64,000 bases of DNA from Staphylococcus sp. M0911 (GTDB taxonomy: Bacteria; Bacillota; Bacilli; Staphylococcales; Staphylococcaceae). Location: positions 2,170,001 to 2,234,000 of the forward strand of contig NZ_CP022881.1 in assembly GCF_003491325.1 (NCBI RefSeq), read 5' to 3'. The position numbers were made by a program, and so were the translations under genes. The notes beneath the pieces are model-generated. The model made no database searches. It was given only the letters and a program-made list of their open reading frames with translations, and was not told the DNA's origin. Position 1 is the stretch's first letter. Every line of letters starts with the position of its first letter. Of the stretch, positions 1 through 8,523 are shown one piece after another.

Positions 1-566
1 GAAAATCTTCTCTTGCCCACAAATTAAGTCAATCCTTAGATTTTTATGAAGAAAAAGAAATTGTCGATGAAAATCCATTTTTATCTGACTTTTATGATGA
101 CATTTCAAAATGGAGTTTCCAAACAGAAATGTTCTTTTTATGTAATAGATACAAACAGTTTAAAGATATCGAGTCACTTCATAAAGGTATAGTAAGTGAT
201 TATCACATTTATAAAAATAAAATCTTTGCTAAAAATACATTAGACAATCATGAATTCAATAAATTCTCACGTATATATGACATTTTAACTGAGGATTTAA
301 CAATGCCAAATACAATTATCTTTTTAGATGCAGAATTAGATGTATTAAAACATAGAATTGCTAAAAGAAATCGTAGTTTCGAACATCAAATCGAAGATGA
401 TTATTTACTGGCTTTGAAACATGATTATCATACATTTTATAGTTCTTTAAAAGATAGTAACGTTCAAGTATTGCACATCAATACGTCAAATATGGATTTT
501 GTCAATAATAACAAAGATTATCAAGAGATACTTACTCAGGTAAAATCAATGATTGGAGATAAATAA
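1..566 (+). CDS. dgk: Deoxyadenosine/deoxyguanosine kinase, 5'-truncated by window edge
   Basis: The reading frame is open from base 3, so the true start lies before the window. The first visible residues are KSSLAHKL, the tail of a P-loop (GxxxxGKS), followed by the ENPF/DFYDD segment and the WSFQTE motif typical of the dCK/dGK family of deoxynucleoside kinases. The C-terminal half has KRNR, an arginine-rich lid. The family phosphorylates purine deoxynucleosides for salvage. It ends one base before the ATG of a second, related kinase, so the two form an operon of paralogues as in other staphylococci and bacilli. The symbol rests on gene order; which kinase prefers which base cannot be read here. 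Confidence 0.85.
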   Translation, partial: KSSLAHKLSQSLDFYEEKEIVDENPFLSDFYDDISKWSFQTEMFFLCNRYKQFKDIESLHKGIVSDYHIYKNKIFAKNTLDNHEFNKFSRIYDILTEDLTMPNTIIFLDAELDVLKHRIAKRNRSFEHQIEDDYLLALKHDYHTFYSSLKDSNVQVLHINTSNMDFVNNNKDYQEILTQVKSMIGDK

Positions 567-567
567 A

Positions 568-1230
568 ATGAATTCATTTAACATACCACAAGATGCCATT
601 ATCACAATTGCAGGTACAGTAGGTGTCGGTAAGTCTACCCTTACTCAAGCTTTAGCAGATAAGTTAAATTTTAAAACCTCATTTGAAAATGTAGATCATA
701 ATCCATATTTGGATAAATTCTATCAAGATTTTGAGCGTTGGAGCTTTCATTTACAAATCTACTTTTTAGCAGAACGTTTTAAAGAACAGAAGCGTATGTT
801 TGAGTATGGTGGTGGATTTGTACAAGACCGTTCTATATATGAAGACGTAGATATCTTTGCCAAAATGCATGAAGAAGAAGGAACTATGAGTCAAGACGAT
901 TTCAATACTTATTCAGAACTATTCAATGCCATGGTCATGACACCTTATTTTCCAAAGCCAGATGTACTTATTTATTTGGAATGTGATTATGACGAAGTCA
1001 TTGAACGCATCAAGCAGCGTGGTCGTGACATTGAAATTGATACCAATCCTGAATATTGGCAAAAATTATTCGAACGTTACGATCATTGGATTAATAACTT
1101 TAATGCTTGTCCAGTTGTTCGCGTGAATATAAATGAATATGATATTCATAACGACCCTGACACACTTAATCCTATTATCGATAAAATTGCACATGTTATC
1201 GATACGTATCGTCAAGTTGACCCAAGATAA
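568..1230 (+). CDS. dck: Deoxyadenosine/deoxycytidine kinase
   Basis: This is a 220-residue deoxynucleoside kinase. The P-loop GTVGVGKST is near residues 14-22, ENVDHNPY and the ERWSFHLQ motif follow, the DRS motif (QDRSIYEDV) gives the catalytic/base-reading region, and a lid of the type RIKQRGRDIE lies near residue 145. The frame is open to a TTG at 553, but ATG 568 is preferred because GGAG lies 9 bases upstream and the protein then has the usual length. It starts 1 base after the dgk stop, so the two are translationally close and co-transcribed. A strong hairpin terminator follows. Confidence 0.93.
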   Translation: MNSFNIPQDAIITIAGTVGVGKSTLTQALADKLNFKTSFENVDHNPYLDKFYQDFERWSFHLQIYFLAERFKEQKRMFEYGGGFVQDRSIYEDVDIFAKMHEEEGTMSQDDFNTYSELFNAMVMTPYFPKPDVLIYLECDYDEVIERIKQRGRDIEIDTNPEYWQKLFERYDHWINNFNACPVVRVNINEYDIHNDPDTLNPIIDKIAHVIDTYRQVDPR

Positions 1231-1245
1231 TCAATAACCAAATAT

Positions 1246-1306
1246 TTAAGCTCCCAACTTTATTTACCCACATATTTAGTGGACACAAAGTCGGGAGCTT
1301 TTTTAT
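1246..1306 (+). terminator. Rho-independent terminator after dck
   Basis: A 13-bp stem (1248-1260 with 1288-1300, one G-T wobble) is followed by a T run. It ends the dgk-dck transcript and separates it from the convergent HAD gene. Confidence 0.85.
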
Positions 1307-1323
1307 TTTAAAAATCACGATTA

Positions 1324-2013
1324 TTATTGTTTATCAAGCACTTGTTTAACTTCACTCGCACTTTCAACGATGACATCCGCTTCGTGAAGTTCTTCTCTTT
1401 TAGCAATACCTGTTAAGACACCAATACTCAATCCTAATTGTGCATTAATTGCAGTCTTCATGTCATTTGCTGTATCCCCTACAATCACTACATGTTCTGG
1501 TTTAACATCATAGACTTCGAATAATGGGTCTAATACTTTGGGACTCGGTTTTTCTTCAGCATGTGTTTCAGTTGAAATAACTAAATCGAATAAATGTTTT
1601 GATTGTGTTGCTTCTAAAAATTGGGTAACCCCTTTTTTAGTATCACTTGTTACAATGCCTATTTTATAGCCATCTTGACGTAAAGCTACAATCGTATCGT
1701 ATACACCATCTACCCAATGATTTTCAGGCTCTCTTGAGTCCACTAACTCTTGACTCGTATTTCTTGTCCATTCAGATGTGTCTTGGCCGGTAACATCATC
1801 GAAGGATTTGATCATTTCACCTAGAGATCCTGAACCCATCACAGAATCTGGAACAATTTTATCATCTATGATTCCTAATTGTCTGTGCGCTACTTCTTTA
1901 TCATGAACAGGAAATGTATCTAACAATTTATCAACCAGACGTATACCAATTTTTTCCCAACTCTTATCAAACTCTATTAACGTGCCATCTTTATCAAACA
2001 GTATCCATTCCAT
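1324..2013 (-). CDS. HAD-superfamily phosphatase (phosphoglycolate phosphatase-like)
   Basis: A 229-residue HAD hydrolase. Motif I is FDKDGTLIE close to the N-terminus, with the nucleophile Asp and a DxD pair; motif II is the TSD of GIVTSDTK; motif III is the Lys of EEKPSPK; motif IV is GDTANDM with the metal-binding Asp pair. A helical cap lies between motifs I and II, as in Gph/PGMB-type enzymes. The frame extends to a GTG at 2022, but the ATG at 2013 places motif I at residues 6-11, the usual position. It is a single gene, convergent with dck. The substrate is unknown. Confidence 0.85.
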   Translation of the reverse strand: MEWILFDKDGTLIEFDKSWEKIGIRLVDKLLDTFPVHDKEVAHRQLGIIDDKIVPDSVMGSGSLGEMIKSFDDVTGQDTSEWTRNTSQELVDSREPENHWVDGVYDTIVALRQDGYKIGIVTSDTKKGVTQFLEATQSKHLFDLVISTETHAEEKPSPKVLDPLFEVYDVKPEHVVIVGDTANDMKTAINAQLGLSIGVLTGIAKREELHEADVIVESASEVKQVLDKQ

Positions 2014-2190
2014 TGATATCACTACACTCCATATTTTATTTTTGTTTCAATACGTACTATTGTAGTACAATCATTCTTAAAAATGTAGGAAAGTTACTTT
2101 TAAGTCGCTTCTTGGATTAAAAATAATTATTTTAACTATACGAATAATATTATAACTTTAACGCATATAATCGCTGTATTATTGTTTATT

Positions 2191-2225
2191 AAAAAAAACT
2201 AGAAACCTTTAATAAAGGCTCCTAG
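2191..2225 (-). terminator. Terminator after ilvE
   Basis: On the minus strand CTAGGAGCCTTT pairs imperfectly with AAAGGTTTCTAG around a 3-base loop and runs into eight Ts. It lies 16 bases beyond the ilvE stop. Confidence 0.8.
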
Positions 2226-2240
2226 CATTAATTTAATATT

Positions 2241-3317
2241 TTAATATCTAGGCACTACAAAACGCCAACCGTGACGATCTTCTAGTGAACCATTTTGAAT
2301 ACCTGTATATTCATTATAAAGTTTTGTCGTAATTTCACCTGGTTCATTGTTATTAATGACAATTTCTCTATCTTCATAACGCAAAGTTCCTACCGGTGAA
2401 ATAACTGCTGCTGTACCAGTACCAAATACTTCGGTTAACTCACCTTTGTCGTACGCTTCAAATAATTCGTCAATAGAAACTCGACGTTCTTCAACTTCAT
2501 AACCTAAATCTTGTGCTAATTCGATAATAGATTTACGTGTTATACCAGGTAAAATACTACCATTTAATGCAGGTGTAACGATTTTTCCGTTTTCAACAAA
2601 GAAGATATTCATACTGCCTACTTCTTCAACGTACTTTTGTCCAACACCATCTAACCAAAGTACTTGGTCGTAACCTAATTTGTTAGCATTCGTTTGCGCT
2701 AATAAGCTTGCAGCATAGTTACCTGCTACTTTAGCAAACCCTACACCACCACGTACTGCACGTACATACTCATCTTCAACATAAATTTTAGTTGATTTTA
2801 GTGTGTCACCACCATAATAAGCACCTGATGGCGATAAGATAATGAATAATTTATATGAATGAGATGCTCTTACGCCAAGAATGCCTTCAGTCGCAAATAC
2901 AAATGGACGAATATATAATGATTGACCTTCGCCTTCTGGAATCCAATCACGTTCAACATCTACTAATTGTTTCAAACCTTCTAACAACACTTCTTCATCT
3001 ACTTCTGGCATTTCCAAACGTGCTAAAGAATTATTAATTCGTTTAAAGTTTTCATCTGGGCGGAATAAAACAACTTCATCATTATATTTATATGCTTTCA
3101 AACCTTCAAATACAGCTTGACCATAATGTAAACCTTGAGCGGCTGGTGAAATTTCAAATGGTGCATAAGGCACTATTTTTAAATCATGCCAACCCTTATC
3201 AGCATCATAATCATAACTCAACATATAATCTGTAAAGTATTGACCAAACCCTAAATTCGAATTATCTGGTTTTTCTTTTAGCGTATCTCGTTTCTCAAAT
3301 TTAACTTGTTCTGTCAT
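2241..3317 (-). CDS. ilvE: Branched-chain amino acid aminotransferase
   Basis: A 358-residue fold-type IV PLP aminotransferase. It catalyses the last step of leucine, isoleucine and valine synthesis and the first step of their breakdown, which in staphylococci also feeds branched fatty acid synthesis. Visible features are [13 protein letters not shown] (residues 64-76), RPDEN and RIN in the substrate region, the PLP-binding Lys196 in FAKVAGNY, and [15 protein letters not shown] for the phosphate cup. The length fits the class. GGAGG lies 8 bases before the ATG. It stands alone, not with other ilv genes, and has its own promoter and terminator; no T-box or leader peptide is seen in the short 5' region. 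Confidence 0.96.
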   Translation of the reverse strand: MTEQVKFEKRDTLKEKPDNSNLGFGQYFTDYMLSYDYDADKGWHDLKIVPYAPFEISPAAQGLHYGQAVFEGLKAYKYNDEVVLFRPDENFKRINNSLARLEMPEVDEEVLLEGLKQLVDVERDWIPEGEGQSLYIRPFVFATEGILGVRASHSYKLFIILSPSGAYYGGDTLKSTKIYVEDEYVRAVRGGVGFAKVAGNYAASLLAQTNANKLGYDQVLWLDGVGQKYVEEVGSMNIFFVENGKIVTPALNGSILPGITRKSIIELAQDLGYEVEERRVSIDELFEAYDKGELTEVFGTGTAAVISPVGTLRYEDREIVINNNEPGEITTKLYNEYTGIQNGSLEDRHGWRFVVPRY

Positions 3318-3363
3318 GATAACGGCCTCCTAATATTGCTACCAATATAAATAGTTATACTAG

Positions 3364-3392
3364 ATTATAGCAATCGTATATATACTATTCAA
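3364..3392 (-). promoter_or_regulatory. Promoter of ilvE
   Basis: On the minus strand there is a -35 TTGAAT (3392-3387), a 17-base spacer and a perfect -10 TATAAT (3369-3364). It predicts a leader of about 40 bases. Confidence 0.75.
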
Positions 3393-3492
3393 TAAATTTT
3401 CCGAAAATTCAAACTAAATACTAATATGTATAATATACCTTAAGTAAAACACTATCGCTTTTATCTTACAAGTCAAGTAACTACTCGAAGAT

Positions 3493-3533
3493 AAAAAATC
3501 ACTCCTTCTAATGTAAAAATAATTAGAAGGAGT
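3493..3533 (-). terminator. Terminator after the threonine dehydrogenase-like gene
   Basis: A perfect 12-bp stem, ACTCCTTCTAAT with ATTAGAAGGAGT, surrounds a 9-base loop and is followed on the minus strand by GATTTTTTATC. Confidence 0.9.
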
Positions 3534-3570
3534 AAAACTAACATTTACTACGTTATATTTAATAAGCAGA

Positions 3571-4530
3571 TTATTTTGTTGCTTTTTCTTTAGCTTCAAT
3601 AGCATCTAACATTAATTTAGTCATACTTTCTAAATCATATTTAGGATTGAAACCCCATTCTCCACGTGCACAACTTGTATCGATACTATCTGGCCAACTT
3701 TTAGCAATCCCTTCTCGAACTGGATCCACATCATAGTCTAACGTAAAGTCTGGATAGTGTTCTTGGATAGCTTCTTTAACCATTTCAGGATCAATACTCA
3801 TAGCACTTAGATTATATCCATTTCTAGTTTCTAATTTAGCACCATCAGCTTCCATTAATTGAATAGTAGCTTCAATTGCATCGTCCATGTACATCATATC
3901 CATAAATGTGCCTTTATCAACATAACTTGTATAATGATTTTCTCTAACTGCTTTAAAGTATATTTCTACAGCATAATCTGTAGTACCACCGCCTGGTTCT
4001 TTAATATGTGAAATTAATCCTGGGAATCTTACACTGCGTGTGTCTACGCCAAATTTCGTAAAGTAATATTGACATAATAATTCTCCGGCAACCTTGTTAA
4101 CACCATACATTGTTGTAGGTTGTTGAATTGTGACTTGTGGCGTATTGACTTTAGGTGTTGAATCTCCAAATGCACCAATTGAACTTGGTGTGAAGAAATG
4201 TAAATCGTATGTACGCGCTGCTTCTAAAGCATTCATTAATCCACCCATATTTAAATCCCAAGCAAACATAGGGTTCTTCTCTGCTGTAGCTGATAATAAA
4301 GCAGCCATGTGCATTAACGTATCAGCTTCAAAATCCTTAACTAATTCAAACATTTTGTCACGATCTGTTACATCTAAAATTTCAAAAGGCCCATCATTAA
4401 CTGGTGAATCCGCTTCTGGTTCTCTAATATCCGTAGCTAGTACATTATCTGTTCCATAAATTTCTCTACATTTAACTACTAATTCTGTACCTATTTGTCC
4501 TAAAGCACCTGTTATCATAATTTTTTTCAT
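3571..4530 (-). CDS. SDR-type L-threonine 3-dehydrogenase (NAD-dependent epimerase/dehydratase family)
   Basis: A 319-residue extended short-chain dehydrogenase. The Rossmann motif is [12 protein letters not shown] at residues 6-17, the first part of which (GALGQIG) is characteristic of the SDR-type threonine dehydrogenases. The catalytic set is visible as PSSIGAFG (Ser) and YGVNK (Tyr-x-x-x-Lys). The family oxidises L-threonine to 2-amino-3-ketobutyrate with NAD+. The Kbl gene at 16.5-17.7 kb would complete the route to glycine and acetyl-CoA. The start at 4530 is chosen for GGGGAG 8 bases upstream and because the glycine motif then sits at the N-terminus; a longer frame upstream has no ribosome site. 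In S. aureus this gene is usually labelled an uncharacterised epimerase, so the activity is an inference. Confidence 0.78.
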   Translation of the reverse strand: MKKIMITGALGQIGTELVVKCREIYGTDNVLATDIREPEADSPVNDGPFEILDVTDRDKMFELVKDFEADTLMHMAALLSATAEKNPMFAWDLNMGGLMNALEAARTYDLHFFTPSSIGAFGDSTPKVNTPQVTIQQPTTMYGVNKVAGELLCQYYFTKFGVDTRSVRFPGLISHIKEPGGGTTDYAVEIYFKAVRENHYTSYVDKGTFMDMMYMDDAIEATIQLMEADGAKLETRNGYNLSAMSIDPEMVKEAIQEHYPDFTLDYDVDPVREGIAKSWPDSIDTSCARGEWGFNPKYDLESMTKLMLDAIEAKEKATK

Positions 4531-4603
4531 TATAAATCTCCCCTTGTGTTTATAGAAAATTCGTTGTCTTTCTCGTGTGAACAAATTCTCGATTTACATC
4601 TAT

Positions 4604-4627
4604 ATTATAATATAAAAGCGCTTTCTT
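4604..4627 (-). promoter_or_regulatory. cre (CcpA) site and -10 box upstream of the threonine dehydrogenase gene
   Basis: On the minus strand AAGAAAGCGCTTTTAT (4627-4612) matches the cre consensus WTGAAARCGYTTWNNW at all but one fixed position. A perfect TATAAT (4609-4604) follows two bases later. A CcpA site in the spacer region would repress the gene when glucose is present. The rest of the 4531-4841 gap is AT-rich and holds the promoter region of the divergent plus-strand gene; I see no other element in it. Confidence 0.65.
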
Positions 4628-4841
4628 GTATATATAGTGAGTACAAAGTTAAATTTTCTATTTTTTGTTATTAAATCAATATTTAGAGGAAATTCTATAT
4701 TTATTACTCACAATGACATACACGTTAATCAAATATTAATAAACCTTAAAATTACAGTAAATTATGTTTATACAATATTTTTATTTAAAATTTATATGCT
4801 AAAATTGACTTGTTATATTTTTGATTATTAAGGAGGCCAAT

Positions 4842-7511
4842 ATGAAGCGTCTATTTTTTTCATTCATATTAATCATGTTGATTGGTTTAGGTTTTATAAA
4901 TCATCCTATACAAGCAGCTGAAAATCAAAGTGAAATTCAAAAGAGCAATGCCACAACAACTCAACAAATAAATACAAGTAGTCAAGATTCAACGCCAAGA
5001 GCCCACATAGAACAGCAACTTTCAAAAGACGATACTACGACATCGTTACCTGAAGATAAAACTAATCATACGTCTTCAAATAATAACAATGATAATTCGC
5101 AAAATATTTCTTTACATAAAGAGGAACGAGCGAAACATCAAAACAAAGTAGATGATACAAATACTCAAAGTAATGGCAACAATAGAAATGATTTAGTAAA
5201 TAAAAATGCTACAAACACAACTTCTTATCATTTAAATACACAACACGAGCAACCAAATTCAAATACCAAGGAACCAGTAGTTAATATTAACAAGAATTCA
5301 AATACACCAAAGCAACAGTTAAAAGAACAGCAATCTTCAACTAAAAATCAAAGTAACAATGATAAAAATCATCAACAGCAGGCTGATCAGAACAAGCAAC
5401 TATATGTAACTTCTACACAAACACAAGAAAAAGCTAAAAATAATGATAGCTCGAAAACAAAAAGTACTAACAAAAATGAACATAAAATTTTACATACAAA
5501 CGATATCCATGGTCGTTTTGTTGAAGACGATGGAAAAGTCATTGGTATGCCTAAAGTTAAAGGCCTTAAAGATAAAGAAAATCCCGATTTATTATTAGAT
5601 TCTGGTGATGCTTTCCAAGGCTTACCTGTGTCTAATAATTCTAAAGGTGAAGAAATGGCAAAGGCTATGAATAGTGTCGGTTATGATGCCATGACTCTAG
5701 GCAATCATGAATTTGATTTTGGATATGACCAATTACTTAAATTAAAAAAGCAGCTAAACTTTCCGATGATTACTTCAAATGTTTATAAAAATGGCAAAAG
5801 TGACTTCGAACCATCAACAATAATCAATAAAAATGGAATTCGATATGGTATCGTCGGAGTGACCACTCCAGAAACTAAAACTAAGACTTCACCATCGGCT
5901 GTAAAAGGTGTTGAATTTAAAGATCCACTGACAAGTGTGAAACGTGCTATGAATGACATTAAAGATCAAGTAGATGTTTTTGTCATTTTATCTCATTTAG
6001 GTGTAGATCCTAATACTAAAAAAGAATGGCGTGGCGATTATTTGACTGAACAATTATCGAAAGATAAATCATTTAAACAATCTATCATCGTGTTAGATAG
6101 TCACTCTCATACTGTCATTAAAAATGGTAAATCATACGATAAAAATGTATTAGCTCAAACGGGAACAGCATTAGAAAATGTGGGACGCATCCGATTTAAT
6201 AGAGAGGATAATCAAACGAAAAATCTTAAAGCTGATTTAATTAACGTTGCTGATACAAAAAACATTCAGCCTGACACTAAAGTTGAAAAACAAGTAAACA
6301 AAGCGAATGATGACTTCTTAAAAGCGACATCAACAGTCATTATTCCTAATAACAAAGTGAAACTTAATGGTGAACGTAATGTTGCCCGTACACAAGAAAC
6401 AAATTTAGGTAATTTAATTACCGATGCAATGGAGGATTATGCTTCTAAGAAGTTTAGCCATCGACCTGATTTTGCTATTACGAATGGTGGTGGCATTAGA
6501 GCGTCTATCGATAAAGGTAAAGTAACTCAAAATGACATTATTACTGTTTTACCTTTCGGAAACTTAATCTCTCAAATTAAAGTAAAAGGCTCTGACGTAA
6601 AAAAAGCTTTTGAACATAGTTTAAGTGCACCTACAGAATCAAAAAATGGCAAACCACAGTTGACGGCAAATGGTGGCTTCTTACAAGTATCTAAGTCTAT
6701 TCGCATTGGGTTCGATATGGATAAAAAGTCAGGCGATAGAGTTACAGATATACAAATCATTAATCATGATACTGGTAAATTCGAAAAATTAGACCCCAAT
6801 AAAACATATTATGTAGCAACGAATGATTTCACAGCTAATAAAGGTGATGGTTATGACATGTTCGGAGGCAAACGAGAAGAAGGTGTTTCTTTAGATGAAG
6901 TAGTTGCTCAATACATTAAAAATGCTGATTTATCTAAATATGATACCAACAAACCTGAAAGAATCATCAATAGTCAACTGCCTCAAAATAATAAACATAG
7001 TGACAAAGTCATCCCACTTCCAAAAACAAAAGACATTAAAACGACTTATTACCCTGGAAATAATGTAGCGACAATCTCATCACATCAAAGAAACCACTCA
7101 GGCAAACCTTCAAACAGAACGGTTAGTCATATCGATGCCTACCAACCAAGCCCTAGCAATAAAATATCAATAGCGACTCAAAACAATACGCATCATCATG
7201 ATAAGTCATTAAATAAAAAGCGCAGTGAAACATCAAATCAAAGTGATGACCAAATCAAAACTAATATATTTAATACAAAATCTACTTATCTAAAAAACGC
7301 AACATCATATTCTCAATCAAATTTAGATATCGTAACATCTAACACTAAACATATACAAAACATGTATAATGGAGAACGTTCTCAACAATCGACTCATGAC
7401 AATTTAGCTATTCTTCCTAATACAGGAGGTAGCAATCATTCTGATGTAATCGCACTATTAGTAGCGATAACTGGCATCACTTTATTATATTCACGTAAAA
7501 AATCTGCATAA
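4842..7511 (+). CDS. LPXTG-anchored 5'-nucleotidase (AdsA-like adenosine synthase)
   Basis: An 889-residue surface protein. A signal peptide (hydrophobic FILIMLIGLGFI, ending near IQAAE) is followed by about 190 residues rich in Asn, Gln, Ser, Thr, Lys and His. The calcineurin-type metallophosphatase domain starts at HTNDIHGRF (about 219) with GNHEF (about 287) and SHSHT (about 419). The 5'-nucleotidase C-terminal domain has NGGGIRAS (about 547) and NDFTANKGDGYDMF. A second low-complexity stretch leads to LPNTG (about 858), a hydrophobic span and the RKKSA tail, a sortase A signal. The family dephosphorylates extracellular AMP and dAMP; AdsA of S. aureus makes adenosine and deoxyadenosine that damp immune cells. 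AAGGAGG lies 6 bases before the ATG. It stands alone between opposing genes. Confidence 0.9.
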   Translation: MKRLFFSFILIMLIGLGFINHPIQAAENQSEIQKSNATTTQQINTSSQDSTPRAHIEQQLSKDDTTTSLPEDKTNHTSSNNNNDNSQNISLHKEERAKHQNKVDDTNTQSNGNNRNDLVNKNATNTTSYHLNTQHEQPNSNTKEPVVNINKNSNTPKQQLKEQQSSTKNQSNNDKNHQQQADQNKQLYVTSTQTQEKAKNNDSSKTKSTNKNEHKILHTNDIHGRFVEDDGKVIGMPKVKGLKDKENPDLLLDSGDAFQGLPVSNNSKGEEMAKAMNSVGYDAMTLGNHEFDFGYDQLLKLKKQLNFPMITSNVYKNGKSDFEPSTIINKNGIRYGIVGVTTPETKTKTSPSAVKGVEFKDPLTSVKRAMNDIKDQVDVFVILSHLGVDPNTKKEWRGDYLTEQLSKDKSFKQSIIVLDSHSHTVIKNGKSYDKNVLAQTGTALENVGRIRFNREDNQTKNLKADLINVADTKNIQPDTKVEKQVNKANDDFLKATSTVIIPNNKVKLNGERNVARTQETNLGNLITDAMEDYASKKFSHRPDFAITNGGGIRASIDKGKVTQNDIITVLPFGNLISQIKVKGSDVKKAFEHSLSAPTESKNGKPQLTANGGFLQVSKSIRIGFDMDKKSGDRVTDIQIINHDTGKFEKLDPNKTYYVATNDFTANKGDGYDMFGGKREEGVSLDEVVAQYIKNADLSKYDTNKPERIINSQLPQNNKHSDKVIPLPKTKDIKTTYYPGNNVATISSHQRNHSGKPSNRTVSHIDAYQPSPSNKISIATQNNTHHHDKSLNKKRSETSNQSDDQIKTNIFNTKSTYLKNATSYSQSNLDIVTSNTKHIQNMYNGERSQQSTHDNLAILPNTGGSNHSDVIALLVAITGITLLYSRKKSA

Positions 7512-7513
7512 TA

Positions 7514-7560
7514 TAAAGAAGGTCATGAGACAGTATTGCATGTCTCATGACCTTCTTATT
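7514..7560. terminator. Bidirectional terminator between the nucleotidase and NmrA genes
   Basis: A perfect 17-bp stem (7516-7532 with 7541-7557) surrounds an 8-base loop and lies between two convergent genes, with AT-rich sequence on both sides. Confidence 0.85.
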
Positions 7561-7567
7561 ACAACCT

Positions 7568-8407
7568 TTATTCCATTAGAAAGTCTTTAAATGTTTGTGG
7601 CTTGTCGTTAACTAAGTTTTCAAAATCATTAGAATGTTGATCCAGTAATCCCCTTGCACCCGCTTCATACATGGATGCTAGAAGTGCTCCAAATCCTTTT
7701 GGTTCATCATACATATTTGCAAACGTCTCTAATGAAACAGGTTCATATTTAATTTCTGTTTGAGATACATCTGATAAAATATCTGCAAGCTCATACATAT
7801 CATAACTATATCCTGATAATAAGTAACGTTCTCCCCATGTATCAGGATTTTCTATGATAGCAATGATACCTCTTGCAATATCATGTCTAGTTATATAATT
7901 AATTCGTCCTTCACCTACTGGATATATCAACTTATGCATATCCATTAATTCTGGAAGATACGGTTTCAATGGATCCATATACATTGCCATTCTGACATAT
8001 GTATAATCAATACCGCTTGAAGCAAGAAGACGTTCAGCATATCCAAAGTAAGGACTCATATGGAAAGGATTATTATGTTGATCAGCATAATATCCAATAT
8101 AAATTATATGACTAACACCGCTTTGCTTTGCTGCACTAATTAGATTCTCTACTTCTGGAATTCTTTTAATAGATGGATGTATGATACTTGGTATAAAAAT
8201 GACCGTATCCATATCTTGAAATGCTGTAATCATACTTTTTTCATCAAAATAATCCAATTGCCTTACAGAAACATTATCTCTCCATCGTTCTGGAACTTTC
8301 TCTAAATTTCTTACCCCTATATAAAATCGGTCAATACCATGTTCGATGGCTTGGCTAGTAATATGATGACCTAAATTTCCTGTAGCACCTGTTAACATTA
8401 TATTCAT
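7568..8407 (-). CDS. NmrA/atypical SDR family NAD(P)-binding protein
   Basis: A 279-residue atypical short-chain dehydrogenase of the NmrA/QOR2 type. The N-terminal MLTGATGNLGHH contains the GxxGxxG dinucleotide-binding motif and is followed by a conserved RN pair (VRNLEK). The hydrophobic VIFIPSI strand and HIIYIGYY are typical of the fold, but the classic YxxxK catalytic pair is not evident. Relatives bind NADP(H) and act as redox sensors or quinone/azo reductases. AAGGAG lies 10 bases before the ATG. It is a single gene facing the nucleotidase and running parallel to the AraB-like gene, which has its own terminator. The substrate is unknown. Confidence 0.82.
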   Translation of the reverse strand: MNIMLTGATGNLGHHITSQAIEHGIDRFYIGVRNLEKVPERWRDNVSVRQLDYFDEKSMITAFQDMDTVIFIPSIIHPSIKRIPEVENLISAAKQSGVSHIIYIGYYADQHNNPFHMSPYFGYAERLLASSGIDYTYVRMAMYMDPLKPYLPELMDMHKLIYPVGEGRINYITRHDIARGIIAIIENPDTWGERYLLSGYSYDMYELADILSDVSQTEIKYEPVSLETFANMYDEPKGFGALLASMYEAGARGLLDQHSNDFENLVNDKPQTFKDFLME

Positions 8408-8467
8408 TTCAGTCAGCTCCTTTATTTAAGCCTAATACTTCTAACCACATAAATAAACTTATTGATA

Positions 8468-8511
8468 CAAAAAACACTTAGTGAATTCAACTTCTCCAAC
8501 TCACTAAGTGC
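8468..8511 (-). terminator. Terminator after the AraB-like kinase
   Basis: A 10-bp stem (8475-8484 with 8501-8510, CACTTAGTGA type) is followed on the minus strand by TTTTTTGTATC. Confidence 0.85.
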
Positions 8512-8523
8512 TAAAATCTATTT

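Noticed and set aside
4637-4831. A 64-residue frame upstream of the nucleotidase gene
   Set aside because: It is very AT-rich with no ribosome site and lies in the promoter region.
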